From Pseudomonadota bacterium (GTDB lineage: Bacteria; Pseudomonadota; Gammaproteobacteria; Burkholderiales; SG8-39), in NCBI GenBank assembly GCA_947455195.1, contig CANGMI010000004.1, positions 1-64,000 of the forward strand: 64,000 nt of DNA, written 5' to 3'. Position numbers and translations under genes: made by a program. How positions within the stretch are numbered: position 1 is the first letter of the stretch; each line of letters begins with the position of its first letter. Of this stretch, positions 1 through 7,797 are shown piece by piece. The notes beneath the pieces are model-generated. The model ran no database searches, was not told where the DNA came from, and saw only the letters and a program-made list of their open reading frames with translations.

Positions 1-910
1 GGGTTGCATTGGCGGTCGCCCCCGAGGAGACGAGAAGCACTTCGCCTGCGCCACCGTTGGCCAGATCACTCACGCTCTCAGTGCCCGATGTGACCTGGAA
101 GGTGTCGACCCCGGCACCACCGATCAGGATATCGCTGGCATGGCCGCCGATGAGGATGTCGGCCAGGGCAGACCCTGTGAGGGTGACAGCGTTTGCACCG
201 CCCGTGTTGTTGAGGGTAAAGCCATGATCACCCGCGACGCTGGTGGTGGCAGCGGCTATGTTGGCGTTGAATCCATTGGCCATGATGGTGGCGGTACCGA
301 GGTTCTCGCTGGCTGAGTTTGCGGTCCAGGCTCCGCCGAGGATAGCGGCGACCGATGCGCTGGCTGCAATGGTGACCACTTCATCGGTACCGCCGCTGCC
401 CAGATCCGTGATCGTGTCGGTGCCTGTCACGGTGAAGGTGTCGATGCCCGCGCCGCCGGTAAGGGTGTTGAAGCCGAGGCCGCCGATGAGGGTGTCAGCC
501 CCGCTGCCACCGATCAGGCTATCGCTCAGCGATGACCCAGTCAGGGTTACTGCGGTTGCGTTGCCCGCATTGTTCAGTGTGAAGCCATGATCACCGGTGA
601 CGCTTGTGGTGGCAGCGGCTACGTTGGCGTTGAAGCCATTGGCCATGACGATGGCGGTGCCCAGGTTCTCGGTGCCTGGCGTTGCGGTCCACGCGCCTGC
701 GAGAGTGGCGGTGACAGAGCCCGAACTTTTAACCGTCAGCACCTCACCGACCCCATCGTTACCGAGATCGTTGATCGTGTCGGTGCCGGTCACGATGAAC
801 GTGTCGCTGCCAGCACCGCCAGTCATGGTGTTTGTGCCTAGCCCCCCACTCAACGTATTTGCCGAGGCATTGCCGAGCACGGTGTCTGCGCCGCTTCCTC
901 CTGTGGCGTT
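1..910 (-). repeat. 363-bp coding tandem repeats in the RTX protein
   Basis: The segment GATCAC(C)CGYGACGCT begins at 226 and again at 589, a spacing of exactly 363 bp (121 codons). The surrounding sequence, including the conserved NGFNAN and GDHGFTLNN peptides, repeats with few changes. At least two full units and one partial unit are inside the window, each ending in RTX GGxGxDT turns. High identity between units suggests recent duplication or gene conversion and makes copy-number change likely. Confidence 0.85.
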
Positions 911-2896
911 CTCGATGATTGCGCCCAAAGCGATGGAGACGTTCCCTATTCCACCCCCAATATTGGAAAGGGCGCCCTGGTTCAAATCAATGTTCTGCGC
1001 CTGGCTGAATCCGGAGCAGTCGAGGCTGTCAGTGCCACCGCCATCCCAGATGCAGAGCGCTGGAATTACGCCAGCCGTAAACGTGTATGTCGCTCCTTCG
1101 CTACTGCTGAAACCGTACGTGGTGTTGGCGGCGCGAGTCGTAAAGTTGGTGCCGTATATTTGTTGCAGTTCGTAAATGTCGAAGAGTAGGAGGGTATACG
1201 GGTGAAGTGTGGTCTGACCGATGTACGCACCAGTCTCCGAGTTACTGAAGTAGCTCATGACAGTATACTGATCAGAATCCTGCTGAAATTGCGCGTCCGC
1301 AATGTAGGTTGGTCTGACCCCCGGACTTGCGTTGTAGTCCCCGGGGTGCGAAAGTCCAAGCGCATGCCCTAGCTCGTGGATGATCGTCTGGTAGCTATAA
1401 GATCCCAGCGGCAGCGAGTTTGGCTGAACGCCGTTTGCGGTATTCAGCCAGAGATCGCCTGCTTGCGCCGAAGCAATTGTCAATCCGGGGAACCACGCGA
1501 ATGCGCCGGCGCCGTCATTTGGGTCGGAGTAATTTCCGATGAGGATCGTTGCGTTATCCGTGTAGCCGCCTGGATTGACATCCGTAAATTGTATTCCGCA
1601 TACATCAGAGTACATTTTGAGGATTGATCTGACTGCTGTCATTTCGGCGGCGGTGCACTGCGTGAATGTTCCGATGTTGGAGGAACTCGTGTATGTCGCT
1701 GCCGTTTGCCTGAATCCGAATGTGACTGTCGCGCCGGTTCCGCGGAGCGCAGTCCACTGGCTATACGAATCCAACGCGCCAGCGCCCATCGGGATGTCGA
1801 ACGAGGGCCTCGTTCCAAGAGTGGCTGAGATGCCATATTGGCCAATGGAGGAATAGCCTTGAGACTCGACATCCAGATAATAGAAGCCTGATTGCGAGGC
1901 GGTGTAAGTTATCATGGCGCCTAGGTGCGGACCGCTATCGCCATCCCCAACTAATATTGCGCCACTTGCATCGTGCAGCGACATCCATGGATCTTTTATG
2001 CCGTTTGTTCCAGTTCCAATCGCCGAGAATGAATATGTTTGCCCTTGGATAAGGTAAGTGCAATACCAGTCGCAATCGTTGCTAGCTGCAATGTTTCCCT
2101 GGCCAGTGGACCCAACCGGTAGGAAATACGGTGTCAAAGTGGACGCCGGTGCATCAGCGGTTTCGACTGTCCATGGCCCTGCAGCAGGCAGCGGCGCGAT
2201 CCCGCTGTATCCAACCGCGGCATTCTGAATGCCGGCTGCCGATCCGCCACCAAGGTCGACTGGCACCGCGTCCGTTGCGCCGCTGGCGGGGCTGTCAGAC
2301 CTTGTATATCCGACCGGCAGTAGCCCCGTCGGTGCCGGCGCGTCGATTCGATCGGTGATGAAGGGGTCGTCATGCCGCTCGCTGCGTTTGCTCGTGTTCG
2401 GGGCGTGCCCTGCCATCGGTTCACTACGGATTCCGAGCGCTTCAGGCTCTGCCGCCGTCTTGCTGCTATCTTCCTCGCTATCGATGGGCTGCTTCGTTCC
2501 GCTCGCCTCCACGCGCCCGAGATCGGCATCATTGCGTTCAGGGCGTGGATGGGCGGCCGCCAGGACTGATGTCGCCTCGGACCCGTTGGCTGGCTGGAGT
2601 GTCCGGACGGTTGCCTCGGGATGCCCGATTGCCGGGGAGGTGAGGGTGATGTCTGGATCTGCACCATCCAGTGGGCGTGACAGGGTTCCCTGAACTGCCA
2701 TGCCGGCGCCGATGGCGGCGGCGTCTTCGGTCGCTCGCCGCGCGTTTTCGCGAATGGTTGCGTCTGGGTTTGTGGCGCAGTGATCTGTCGGGTTTCCAGC
2801 CTCATGGGCGGGGATCGCCGCCGACTTGATCGCGTTTGACGCGTTTACCTCGCCGGTAATGGTCTCAGGCATCGCGCTGTCAATCGTTTCAATCAT
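1..2896 (-). CDS. RTX-type secreted metalloprotease, serralysin-like (M10), 3' end outside window
   Basis: An uninterrupted frame of 965 codons runs from ATG at 2896 off the left edge; AAGGAA lies 8 bases before the ATG. Residues 1-250 look disordered and carry no signal peptide, as expected for type I secretion. Residues about 256-356 resemble a pre-peptidase C-terminal (PPC) beta domain. The zinc site HELGHALGLSHP begins at residue 507 and a Met-turn (VMSY) lies near 546, matching the HExxHxxGxxH pattern of M10 metzincins. From about residue 660 come GGxGxDT calcium-binding nonapeptides set in long repeats of about 121 residues. The expected role is a calcium-stabilised protease exported through a TolC-type channel; its secretion genes are not in the window. 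The peptidase section is nearer 45-58% GC, well below neighbouring genes, which suggests transfer. Family assignment is firm; the substrate is unknown. Confidence 0.9.
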   Translation of the reverse strand, partial: MIETIDSAMPETITGEVNASNAIKSAAIPAHEAGNPTDHCATNPDATIRENARRATEDAAAIGAGMAVQGTLSRPLDGADPDITLTSPAIGHPEATVRTLQPANGSEATSVLAAAHPRPERNDADLGRVEASGTKQPIDSEEDSSKTAAEPEALGIRSEPMAGHAPNTSKRSERHDDPFITDRIDAPAPTGLLPVGYTRSDSPASGATDAVPVDLGGGSAAGIQNAAVGYSGIAPLPAAGPWTVETADAPASTLTPYFLPVGSTGQGNIAASNDCDWYCTYLIQGQTYSFSAIGTGTNGIKDPWMSLHDASGAILVGDGDSGPHLGAMITYTASQSGFYYLDVESQGYSSIGQYGISATLGTRPSFDIPMGAGALDSYSQWTALRGTGATVTFGFRQTAATYTSSSNIGTFTQCTAAEMTAVRSILKMYSDVCGIQFTDVNPGGYTDNATILIGNYSDPNDGAGAFAWFPGLTIASAQAGDLWLNTANGVQPNSLPLGSYSYQTIIHELGHALGLSHPGDYNASPGVRPTYIADAQFQQDSDQYTVMSYFSNSETGAYIGQTTLHPYTLLLFDIYELQQIYGTNFTTRAANTTYGFSSSEGATYTFTAGVIPALCIWDGGGTDSLDCSGFSQAQNIDLNQGALSNIGGGIGNVSIALGAIIENATGGSGADTVLGNASANTLSGGLGTNTMTGGAGSDTFIVTGTDTINDLGNDGVGEVLTVKSSGSVTATLAGAWTATPGTENLGTAIVMANGFNANVAAATTSVTGDHGFTLNNAGNATAVTLTGSSLSDSLIGGSGADTLIGGLGFNTLTGGAGIDTFTVTGTDTITDLGSGGTDEVVTIAASASVAAILGGAWTANSASENLGTATIMANGFNANIAAATTSVAGDHGFTLNNTGGANAVTLTGSALADILIGGHASDILIGGAGVDTFQVTSGTESVSDLANGGAGEVLLVSSGATANAT

Positions 2897-2946
2897 GTGC
2901 TTAATTCCTTGCTTCGGGGTGTGTCGATGCCGCGGCGTTTGGCACG

Positions 2947-2996
2947 ATCGACGAGCAGGTGCGACAGTTGGCTGATGAAATCGCCTGTTCGTCGAT
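2947..2996. promoter_or_regulatory. Interrupted inverted repeat upstream of the RTX gene, candidate operator
   Basis: The arms ATCGACGAGCAGG (2947-2959) and CCTGTTCGTCGAT (2984-2996) are complementary at 12 of 13 positions across a 24-base spacer. The element lies 51-100 bases before the RTX start codon and just after the XRE gene. No U-tract follows on either strand, so a terminator is less likely than a protein-binding site. An AT-rich stretch at about 3005-3030 next to it could hold the RTX promoter. Confidence 0.4.
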
Positions 2997-3045
2997 TCCC
3001 TGGAAGATATTAATAATCATTGCTTTTGATCGGTGGGGAATTGGA

Positions 3046-3291
3046 TCAGTCCCGATTTGCATCTGGTTGTGTCGCGACCAACTCACTCAGCGGCACGTCG
3101 AGCGCGCTTGCAATGCGTGCCAGGATCAGCAGGGACGGGTTTGCGATGCGACGCTCAATGCGGCTAAGTACCGTGCGGTCCACACTTGCATGCAGTGCCA
3201 GCGCTTCCTGTGAGAGATCTTTCGCGGCGCGCAGTCGCTTGATGTTTGCGCTCAGCGCCGCCGTTACCGCTTCCATATGCTCGACAAACAT
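3046..3291 (-). CDS. Small XRE (Cro/CI) family helix-turn-helix regulator
   Basis: The 81-residue protein is almost entirely one HTH_3 domain. The sequence IKRLRAAKDLSQEALA, an R-T-V-L-S-R-I-E-R recognition helix and the closing LARIASALDVPLSEL are typical of Cro/CI-like DNA-binding proteins. No second sensory or oligomerisation domain is present, so DNA binding as a dimer is the only role that can be proposed. It is transcribed in the same direction as the RTX protease gene, 149 bases upstream of it, and an inverted repeat sits between the two. The start could be ATG at 3291 or the internal ATG at 3276. Regulation of the protease is inference from position. Confidence 0.85.
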   Translation of the reverse strand: MFVEHMEAVTAALSANIKRLRAAKDLSQEALALHASVDRTVLSRIERRIANPSLLILARIASALDVPLSELVATQPDANRD

Positions 3292-3850
3292 GTAACGCTG
3301 CCTCCCGACTCACTCGCTTTGTCGCTTATATCCAGCAACGGTGCCACGGCAGCGAGCCCACGGTTTATATGCATCAGCGCATGTCAGGACGACGGATTCC
3401 CGGGGGGATTACCGATTGAATCGCTACCGGGTAATGGCGGTCGTGCAGTCCGTGTCGAGACGGGGTGGTGGGCTTTTGTTGAGGGCAGGCTGGCGATAAA
3501 GCGACGTCTCAGCGGCCGATGCTATGTGCCAGGAGGCTCACAGAATGCGCCTGTTGGTTTCGCCAACTGGAAAGCCGGTAGCAAAGCGCGGAATGCCAGG
3601 TGCAGCGGTGCGCGATCGAAATCGCAGCGACCAACGCCACTTCGCGCCTGCATTGCAGGGGCCACGCTGCAATTGAGCCGAACGGAGGGGGCGCGCCATC
3701 GTCCAGGCAAAGCCGCCTGTCAAGGCGTTACGAGTCGCCGCCTGCTCGATTTCGATGCATCGGGCGCGCAAGATCGCATCGGCACACACAAGGGCCGATC
3801 GAATTCAAGGGAGGGGGACTGCATAGGGGGGTTGATGCAGGCGCGATGTC
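3292..3850. other. Intergenic region without a supported gene
   Basis: This 559-base stretch lies upstream of the XRE gene and ends at tRNA-Val. Open frames exist on both strands, but none shows a recognisable domain or a ribosome site, and the longest on the plus strand runs straight into the tRNA. It probably holds the promoter of the XRE gene; no clear -35/-10 pair was found. Confidence 0.5.
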
Positions 3851-3925
3851 TGGTGGGCGGTACAGGGTTCGAACCTGTGACCCCTGCCGTGTGAAGGCAG
3901 TGCTCTACCACTGAGCTAACCGCCC
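3851..3925 (-). tRNA. tRNA-Val (anticodon CAC)
   Basis: The minus strand folds as a full cloverleaf of 75 bases including an encoded CCA (3851-3853). The acceptor stem is GGGCGGT/ACCGCCC, the anticodon stem CTGCC/GGCAG closes the loop TTCACAC, and the T-arm carries GTTCGAA. Anticodon CAC reads the valine codon GUG. Confidence 0.97.
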
Positions 3926-3937
3926 AGACAGCCCGCA

Positions 3938-3967
3938 ATTCTCGCACGACTCTCTCGTGAGGGTCAA
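3938..3967 (-). promoter_or_regulatory. Candidate promoter of tRNA-Val
   Basis: On the minus strand TTGACC (3962-3967) and GAGAAT (3938-3943) are separated by 18 bases, placing the start of transcription a few bases before the tRNA 5' end. The -35 match is good (5 of 6) and the -10 match moderate (4 of 6). Confidence 0.5.
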
Positions 3968-4131
3968 CGTCCCAAGCGGGGCTATGCGAGGACTTCGCAG
4001 GGGTGCCGTGCGTATCGGGCCCTTCCGCTGCGCATCCAGACCACGGTCGTCGTCGTCGTCACTTCGCAGAAGGCGTGCCCTCTCGAGCCGTTAGAATTCG
4101 GCTCCCGCACTGCTCCGAGATTCACCACGCC

Positions 4132-5538
4132 ATGACTGTTCGCACCCGCTTTGCCCCGAGTCCGACCGGCTACCTCCATGTGGGTGGGGCGCGCACGGCG
4201 CTCTACTCCTGGGCCTATGCCCGGCATCTGGGGGGCAAGTTCATCCTGCGCATCGAAGACACTGATCTGGAGCGATCGACCGACGCCTCGGTGCAGGCCA
4301 TTCTCGATGGCATGAACTGGCTGGGTCTTGACTGGGACGAGGGCCCTTTCTTCCAGATGCAGCGCCTCGCGCGCTATCGCGAGATTGCCGAGCGCCTGAT
4401 CGAGCAGGGACATGCTTACTGGTGCTACGCATCGCGAGACGAGCTCGAAGTCATGCGCGAGGCGCAGCGTGCCCGGGGCGAGAAGCCGCGCTACGACGGT
4501 CGGTGGCGCCCCGAGAATGCCCGGCACCTCGGGCTGGTAGCCCCGAAAGACCGGCCGGGCGTCCTGCGGTTTCGCAACCCCGATGACGGCGATGTCGCCT
4601 GGAACGACACGGTAAAGGGCCTTATCAGCATCGCCAATCGCGAGCTCGACGATCTGGTGATCCTGCGGGCCGATGGGGTACCCACCTACAACTTTGGGGT
4701 GGTGGTCGATGACCTCGACATGGGCATCACCGATGTCATCCGTGGTGATGATCATGTCAACAATACGCCGCGGCAGATCAACATCTTTCGCGCCATCGGT
4801 GCCGACCTCCCGCGTTTCGGTCATGTGCCGATGATTCTCGGGTCCGATGGCGAGCGGCTCTCCAAGCGCCATGGCGCGGTGAGCGTGATGCAGTACCCGG
4901 AAGAGGGCTTCCTGCCTGAAGCGCTTCTCAACTATCTGGCGCGTCTGGGGTGGTCACACGGCAACGACGAGGTGTTCTCGCTCGCGCAGTTCGTCGAATG
5001 GTTCGACCTCGCGCACGTGAGCCGTTCGCCGGCTCAGTTCAATACCGAGAAGCTCGCCTGGCTCAATCAGCATTACCTGAAATCAGCCAGCCTTTCGCGT
5101 CTCGCCGAAGGCGTCGCAGGCTGCCTTGCAGGGCAGGGCGTGACGGTCGCCCCTGGCGCACCACTGGAAGCCATCGTGGCACTCCTTCGCGAGCGCGCGA
5201 GCACGATCGTCGAACTCGCCCAGGCAGCGCGGCTCTTCGTGGTGCCGGCCGAGCCCGATGCGGCACTCCTCGCGCAGCACATCACCGATGAATCACGCCC
5301 GGCGCTCGCGGCTCTTCTCGATGCGCTCACCGGCATTGCTGATGCCGATTGGGCAGCCCCACGGATTGGCGAGCAGTTTGCAGCCGTACTGAAGGCCCAT
5401 GGTCTCAAGATGCCGCGTCTTGCCATTCCGGCGCGTGTGGCGATCTTCGGCACCACGCAGACGCCCGCCATCGATCAGGCACTGGCGCTCGCGGGTCGCG
5501 ATCGCGTGCTCTCGCAGCTCACTCGCCACGCGCGGTGA
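4132..5538 (+). CDS. gltX: Glutamate--tRNA ligase
   Basis: The 468-residue protein charges tRNA-Glu with glutamate in the cytoplasm. The class I signature is complete: the HIGH-type motif HVGG at residues 16-19 after [10 protein letters not shown], and the KMSKS-type motif RLSKRHG near 242-248. Length matches bacterial GluRS. The ATG at 4132 starts exactly at the conserved [13 protein letters not shown]; the open frame extends 43 codons further upstream, but that part has no family similarity. Shine-Dalgarno pairing is weak. A tRNA-Glu gene lies only 243 bases downstream on the same strand. Confidence 0.97.
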   Translation: MTVRTRFAPSPTGYLHVGGARTALYSWAYARHLGGKFILRIEDTDLERSTDASVQAILDGMNWLGLDWDEGPFFQMQRLARYREIAERLIEQGHAYWCYASRDELEVMREAQRARGEKPRYDGRWRPENARHLGLVAPKDRPGVLRFRNPDDGDVAWNDTVKGLISIANRELDDLVILRADGVPTYNFGVVVDDLDMGITDVIRGDDHVNNTPRQINIFRAIGADLPRFGHVPMILGSDGERLSKRHGAVSVMQYPEEGFLPEALLNYLARLGWSHGNDEVFSLAQFVEWFDLAHVSRSPAQFNTEKLAWLNQHYLKSASLSRLAEGVAGCLAGQGVTVAPGAPLEAIVALLRERASTIVELAQAARLFVVPAEPDAALLAQHITDESRPALAALLDALTGIADADWAAPRIGEQFAAVLKAHGLKMPRLAIPARVAIFGTTQTPAIDQALALAGRDRVLSQLTRHAR

Positions 5539-5627
5539 TGCGCAGCGTCGGCACTGCCTGCACCACCGCCCTCAAGGTGCGTCTCGAGCAAGCCGTGGTT
5601 TCTTCACTTTCTTTCAGCACATGGGCT

Positions 5628-5655
5628 TTGCAAGGCGAATCTTCTTCGATATAAT
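5628..5655 (+). promoter_or_regulatory. Sigma-70 promoter of the tRNA-Ala/tRNA-Glu unit
   Basis: TTGCAA (5628-5633) and a perfect TATAAT (5650-5655) are separated by 16 bases, 13 bases before the 5' end of tRNA-Ala. A GC-rich stretch follows the -10 box, a usual feature of stringently controlled stable-RNA promoters. Confidence 0.8.
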
Positions 5656-5668
5656 GCAGGGCTTGACT

Positions 5669-5744
<76 letters not shown>

Positions 5745-5781
5745 GTCACACTCGTCCGGTTCGCCGGGCAGGTTGATCCCA

Positions 5782-5857
5782 GTCCCGTTCGTCTAGAGGC
5801 CTAGGACATCACCCTTTCACGGTGAGTACAGGGGTTCGAATCCCCTACGGGACGCCA
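5782..5857 (+). tRNA. tRNA-Glu (anticodon TTC)
   Basis: A full 76-base cloverleaf with encoded CCA. The acceptor is GTCCCGT/ACGGGAC, the anticodon stem TCACC/GGTGA holds CTTTCAC, and the T-arm contains GTTCGAATC. It lies 37 bases after tRNA-Ala and is likely processed from the same transcript. Confidence 0.97.
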
Positions 5858-5893
5858 GGGAAACTGGTTCGGGAAGTGAGGTGCAGGATGAAG

Positions 5894-5920
5894 AAAGCCG
5901 GCGCGAGAGCCGGCTTTTTT
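5894..5920 (+). terminator. Intrinsic terminator after the tRNA pair
   Basis: A perfect 9-bp stem AAAGCCGGC/GCCGGCTTT closes a 6-base loop (GCGAGA), and the stem runs into six T residues (5915-5920). It lies 36 bases after tRNA-Glu and before the convergent UbiD gene. Confidence 0.9.
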
Positions 5921-6004
5921 CATTTCCGGCGTCTGCCGGCGCCGATCGTTGCAGCGGCGGGCTGGTGAGGGCAGCGCGTGTGCTGCCCTTCGCCTGACCA
6001 TCGA

Positions 6005-7630
6005 CTATTCGGGTCTGAACTTCGTCTCGGGCCGGATGCCGCCGCGTTGCTGGGCCTCGCTGATCCGTCCGTTCTCGAGATAGCGTCCCTCCACCGCACG
6101 CTGCGCGGCCGCGTCCCATTGCGGCAGCCAGTCGCCGAGCGAATACCCGAACCACGGTGGCTGCGGACGCAGGCGAGGGAGGCCAAGTTCTTCCCAGATG
6201 CCTTTGGCCTTCTCCATGTACTCGCGTTTCGGCAGTGCAAGGGGAGGCATGTCGCCCTTCATGGTCGCATCCATGAGGAGCGTCGAATCTTCTTCCTGAT
6301 CGAGTTCGCGCTTGGGCCCGTGGCCCTGGCCGCGGTGCTCGAGCGTACGCACATCCTCCACCGGGTTCATCCGGTAGGCCATTGCCCAGAAGATGGCATC
6401 GGCATTGTCAGGGTCGATATCCTCGTTCACGGCGATGCAGATCTTGCCGCAGTCTCCCTTGAAGAAGGCCGCCCCGTTCAACGCGCGCCAGATTTCGGTG
6501 CGCGGCATGCCCTTCTCGCAGGTAATCACGGTGACTCGCAAGAGACCGGTGAGCGGTTCATGCAGCGATACGCGCTTGACCCCGCGGATGCCCAGCGTGC
6601 TCTTCAGGTGCGCGAGAAAAAGCGGTTCGTAGGCGACGCGCTTGATCACGCTTGATTCGCTCGGCGCCACCTGGCTCAGATAGGACGGGATGACCGGGTG
6701 CTTGCGATGCGTGATGGCGGTGACCCGCATCGGCATGTTGAATTCTTCCAGTGCCACGTGGCCGTGCGATTCGCCAAACGGGGCTTCTGGCTCGAGGAGT
6801 TCGGTATCGATGAGTCCTTCGATCACGACCTCGGCCTCGGCGGGCACCAGCAGATCGACCGTGCGCGCACGAACGACATTGATCGGCCCGCCGGCGAGGC
6901 CTCCGGCCACTTCGAGTTCGTCGACGCCCACCGGCAGTTTCTGCGGTCCGAGAAAGGCCACGAGGGGAGGGCACCCGAGCACGATCGCACAGGGCATGTA
7001 GCGCTCGCCACGGGCCTGATGCTTCTGGTAGTGCTGATAGCCTCCCGCGCCGCCCACGCGGGTGGCCATGCGAACCACCAGCCGATCGGGAGCCTTCAGG
7101 GCGGCCCGGTAGGTACCCATGTTCTGGATGCCGCTCTCCGGGTCGCGCGTGATGACATTGGTGGCGGTGAGTGTCGGCGCGCTGTCAAAGCCAGGCGTCG
7201 AGATCGGGATGGGCAGCATGTCGAGCCCGTTGCCTTCGCCGAGCAGGGCGGCACCTTCGATCACGACGTCCTGGCAGACAGCCGTGTCGACCATTCGCGG
7301 GGCGATCGGGTGGGCGATCGCACGGTCCCACTTGGCCTGGATGTCCTCAACGGGCGCGCCCATGCCCGTGCTGTAGATCGCACGGTTCGCGGCGAGCGCT
7401 CCCACCACCACCGGTATCGTGTAGCGGCGACCTTGCGCGTTGGTAATGTTGTTGAAGAGGAAGGCCTTGCGTTCGGGCTCATCGAGCCCGCCCACGAACT
7501 GCCAGCGCACGAGCGGGTGCAGTTCCGAATCCTTGTCGATCGGTCGATCGATGGTCTGCAGAAGGCCCCGTTCGGCCAGCGCCGCCAGGTGTTCGTGAAG
7601 GTCGGGGTAGCTGCGAGTCTCGTTGCTCAT
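6005..7630 (-). CDS. UbiD-family (prenylated-FMN) decarboxylase
   Basis: The 541-residue protein has the layout of UbiD/Fdc1 enzymes, which use prenylated FMN made by UbiX for reversible decarboxylation of aromatic or alpha,beta-unsaturated acids. The expected active-site residues are visible: Arg175 in GTYRAALK, and Glu282 and Glu287 in PEAPFGE, corresponding to the Arg-Glu-Glu set of Fdc1. A paralogue with the shorter architecture lies at 62088-63476. It is 167 bases downstream of rep in the same direction. Divergence from canonical UbiD and the catabolic setting make a role in ubiquinone synthesis uncertain; a catabolic aromatic (de)carboxylase is equally plausible. No ubiX is in the window. 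Confidence 0.88.
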   Translation of the reverse strand: MSNETRSYPDLHEHLAALAERGLLQTIDRPIDKDSELHPLVRWQFVGGLDEPERKAFLFNNITNAQGRRYTIPVVVGALAANRAIYSTGMGAPVEDIQAKWDRAIAHPIAPRMVDTAVCQDVVIEGAALLGEGNGLDMLPIPISTPGFDSAPTLTATNVITRDPESGIQNMGTYRAALKAPDRLVVRMATRVGGAGGYQHYQKHQARGERYMPCAIVLGCPPLVAFLGPQKLPVGVDELEVAGGLAGGPINVVRARTVDLLVPAEAEVVIEGLIDTELLEPEAPFGESHGHVALEEFNMPMRVTAITHRKHPVIPSYLSQVAPSESSVIKRVAYEPLFLAHLKSTLGIRGVKRVSLHEPLTGLLRVTVITCEKGMPRTEIWRALNGAAFFKGDCGKICIAVNEDIDPDNADAIFWAMAYRMNPVEDVRTLEHRGQGHGPKRELDQEEDSTLLMDATMKGDMPPLALPKREYMEKAKGIWEELGLPRLRPQPPWFGYSLGDWLPQWDAAAQRAVEGRYLENGRISEAQQRGGIRPETKFRPE

Positions 7631-7797
7631 GGCACATCCTGTGGGGTCTTGCCCCGAGTCTGGATGCCGCGGGGCGTGGACTCATGCGCGCGCACGATCG
7701 ACTGTGCCTCATCAGTTCGCTCAGCCCGTCAAGCCGAGGGGACCCATGAGCACCATCGGCCCCAAGCGCCGCATGAGCCTGCTCAGCCGCGAGTTTA

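Noticed and set aside
2134-2805. Second minus-strand frame within the RTX gene start
   Set aside because: It is out of frame with the long continuous RTX reading frame, which has the domain signatures and a ribosome site.
3277-3947. Open frames on both strands across tRNA-Val, with ends such as GGTGFEPVTPAV and SSVVEHCLHTAGVTGSNPVPPTR
   Set aside because: These peptides are the translation of the tRNA itself, a well-known annotation artefact; no domain, ribosome site or conserved start is present.
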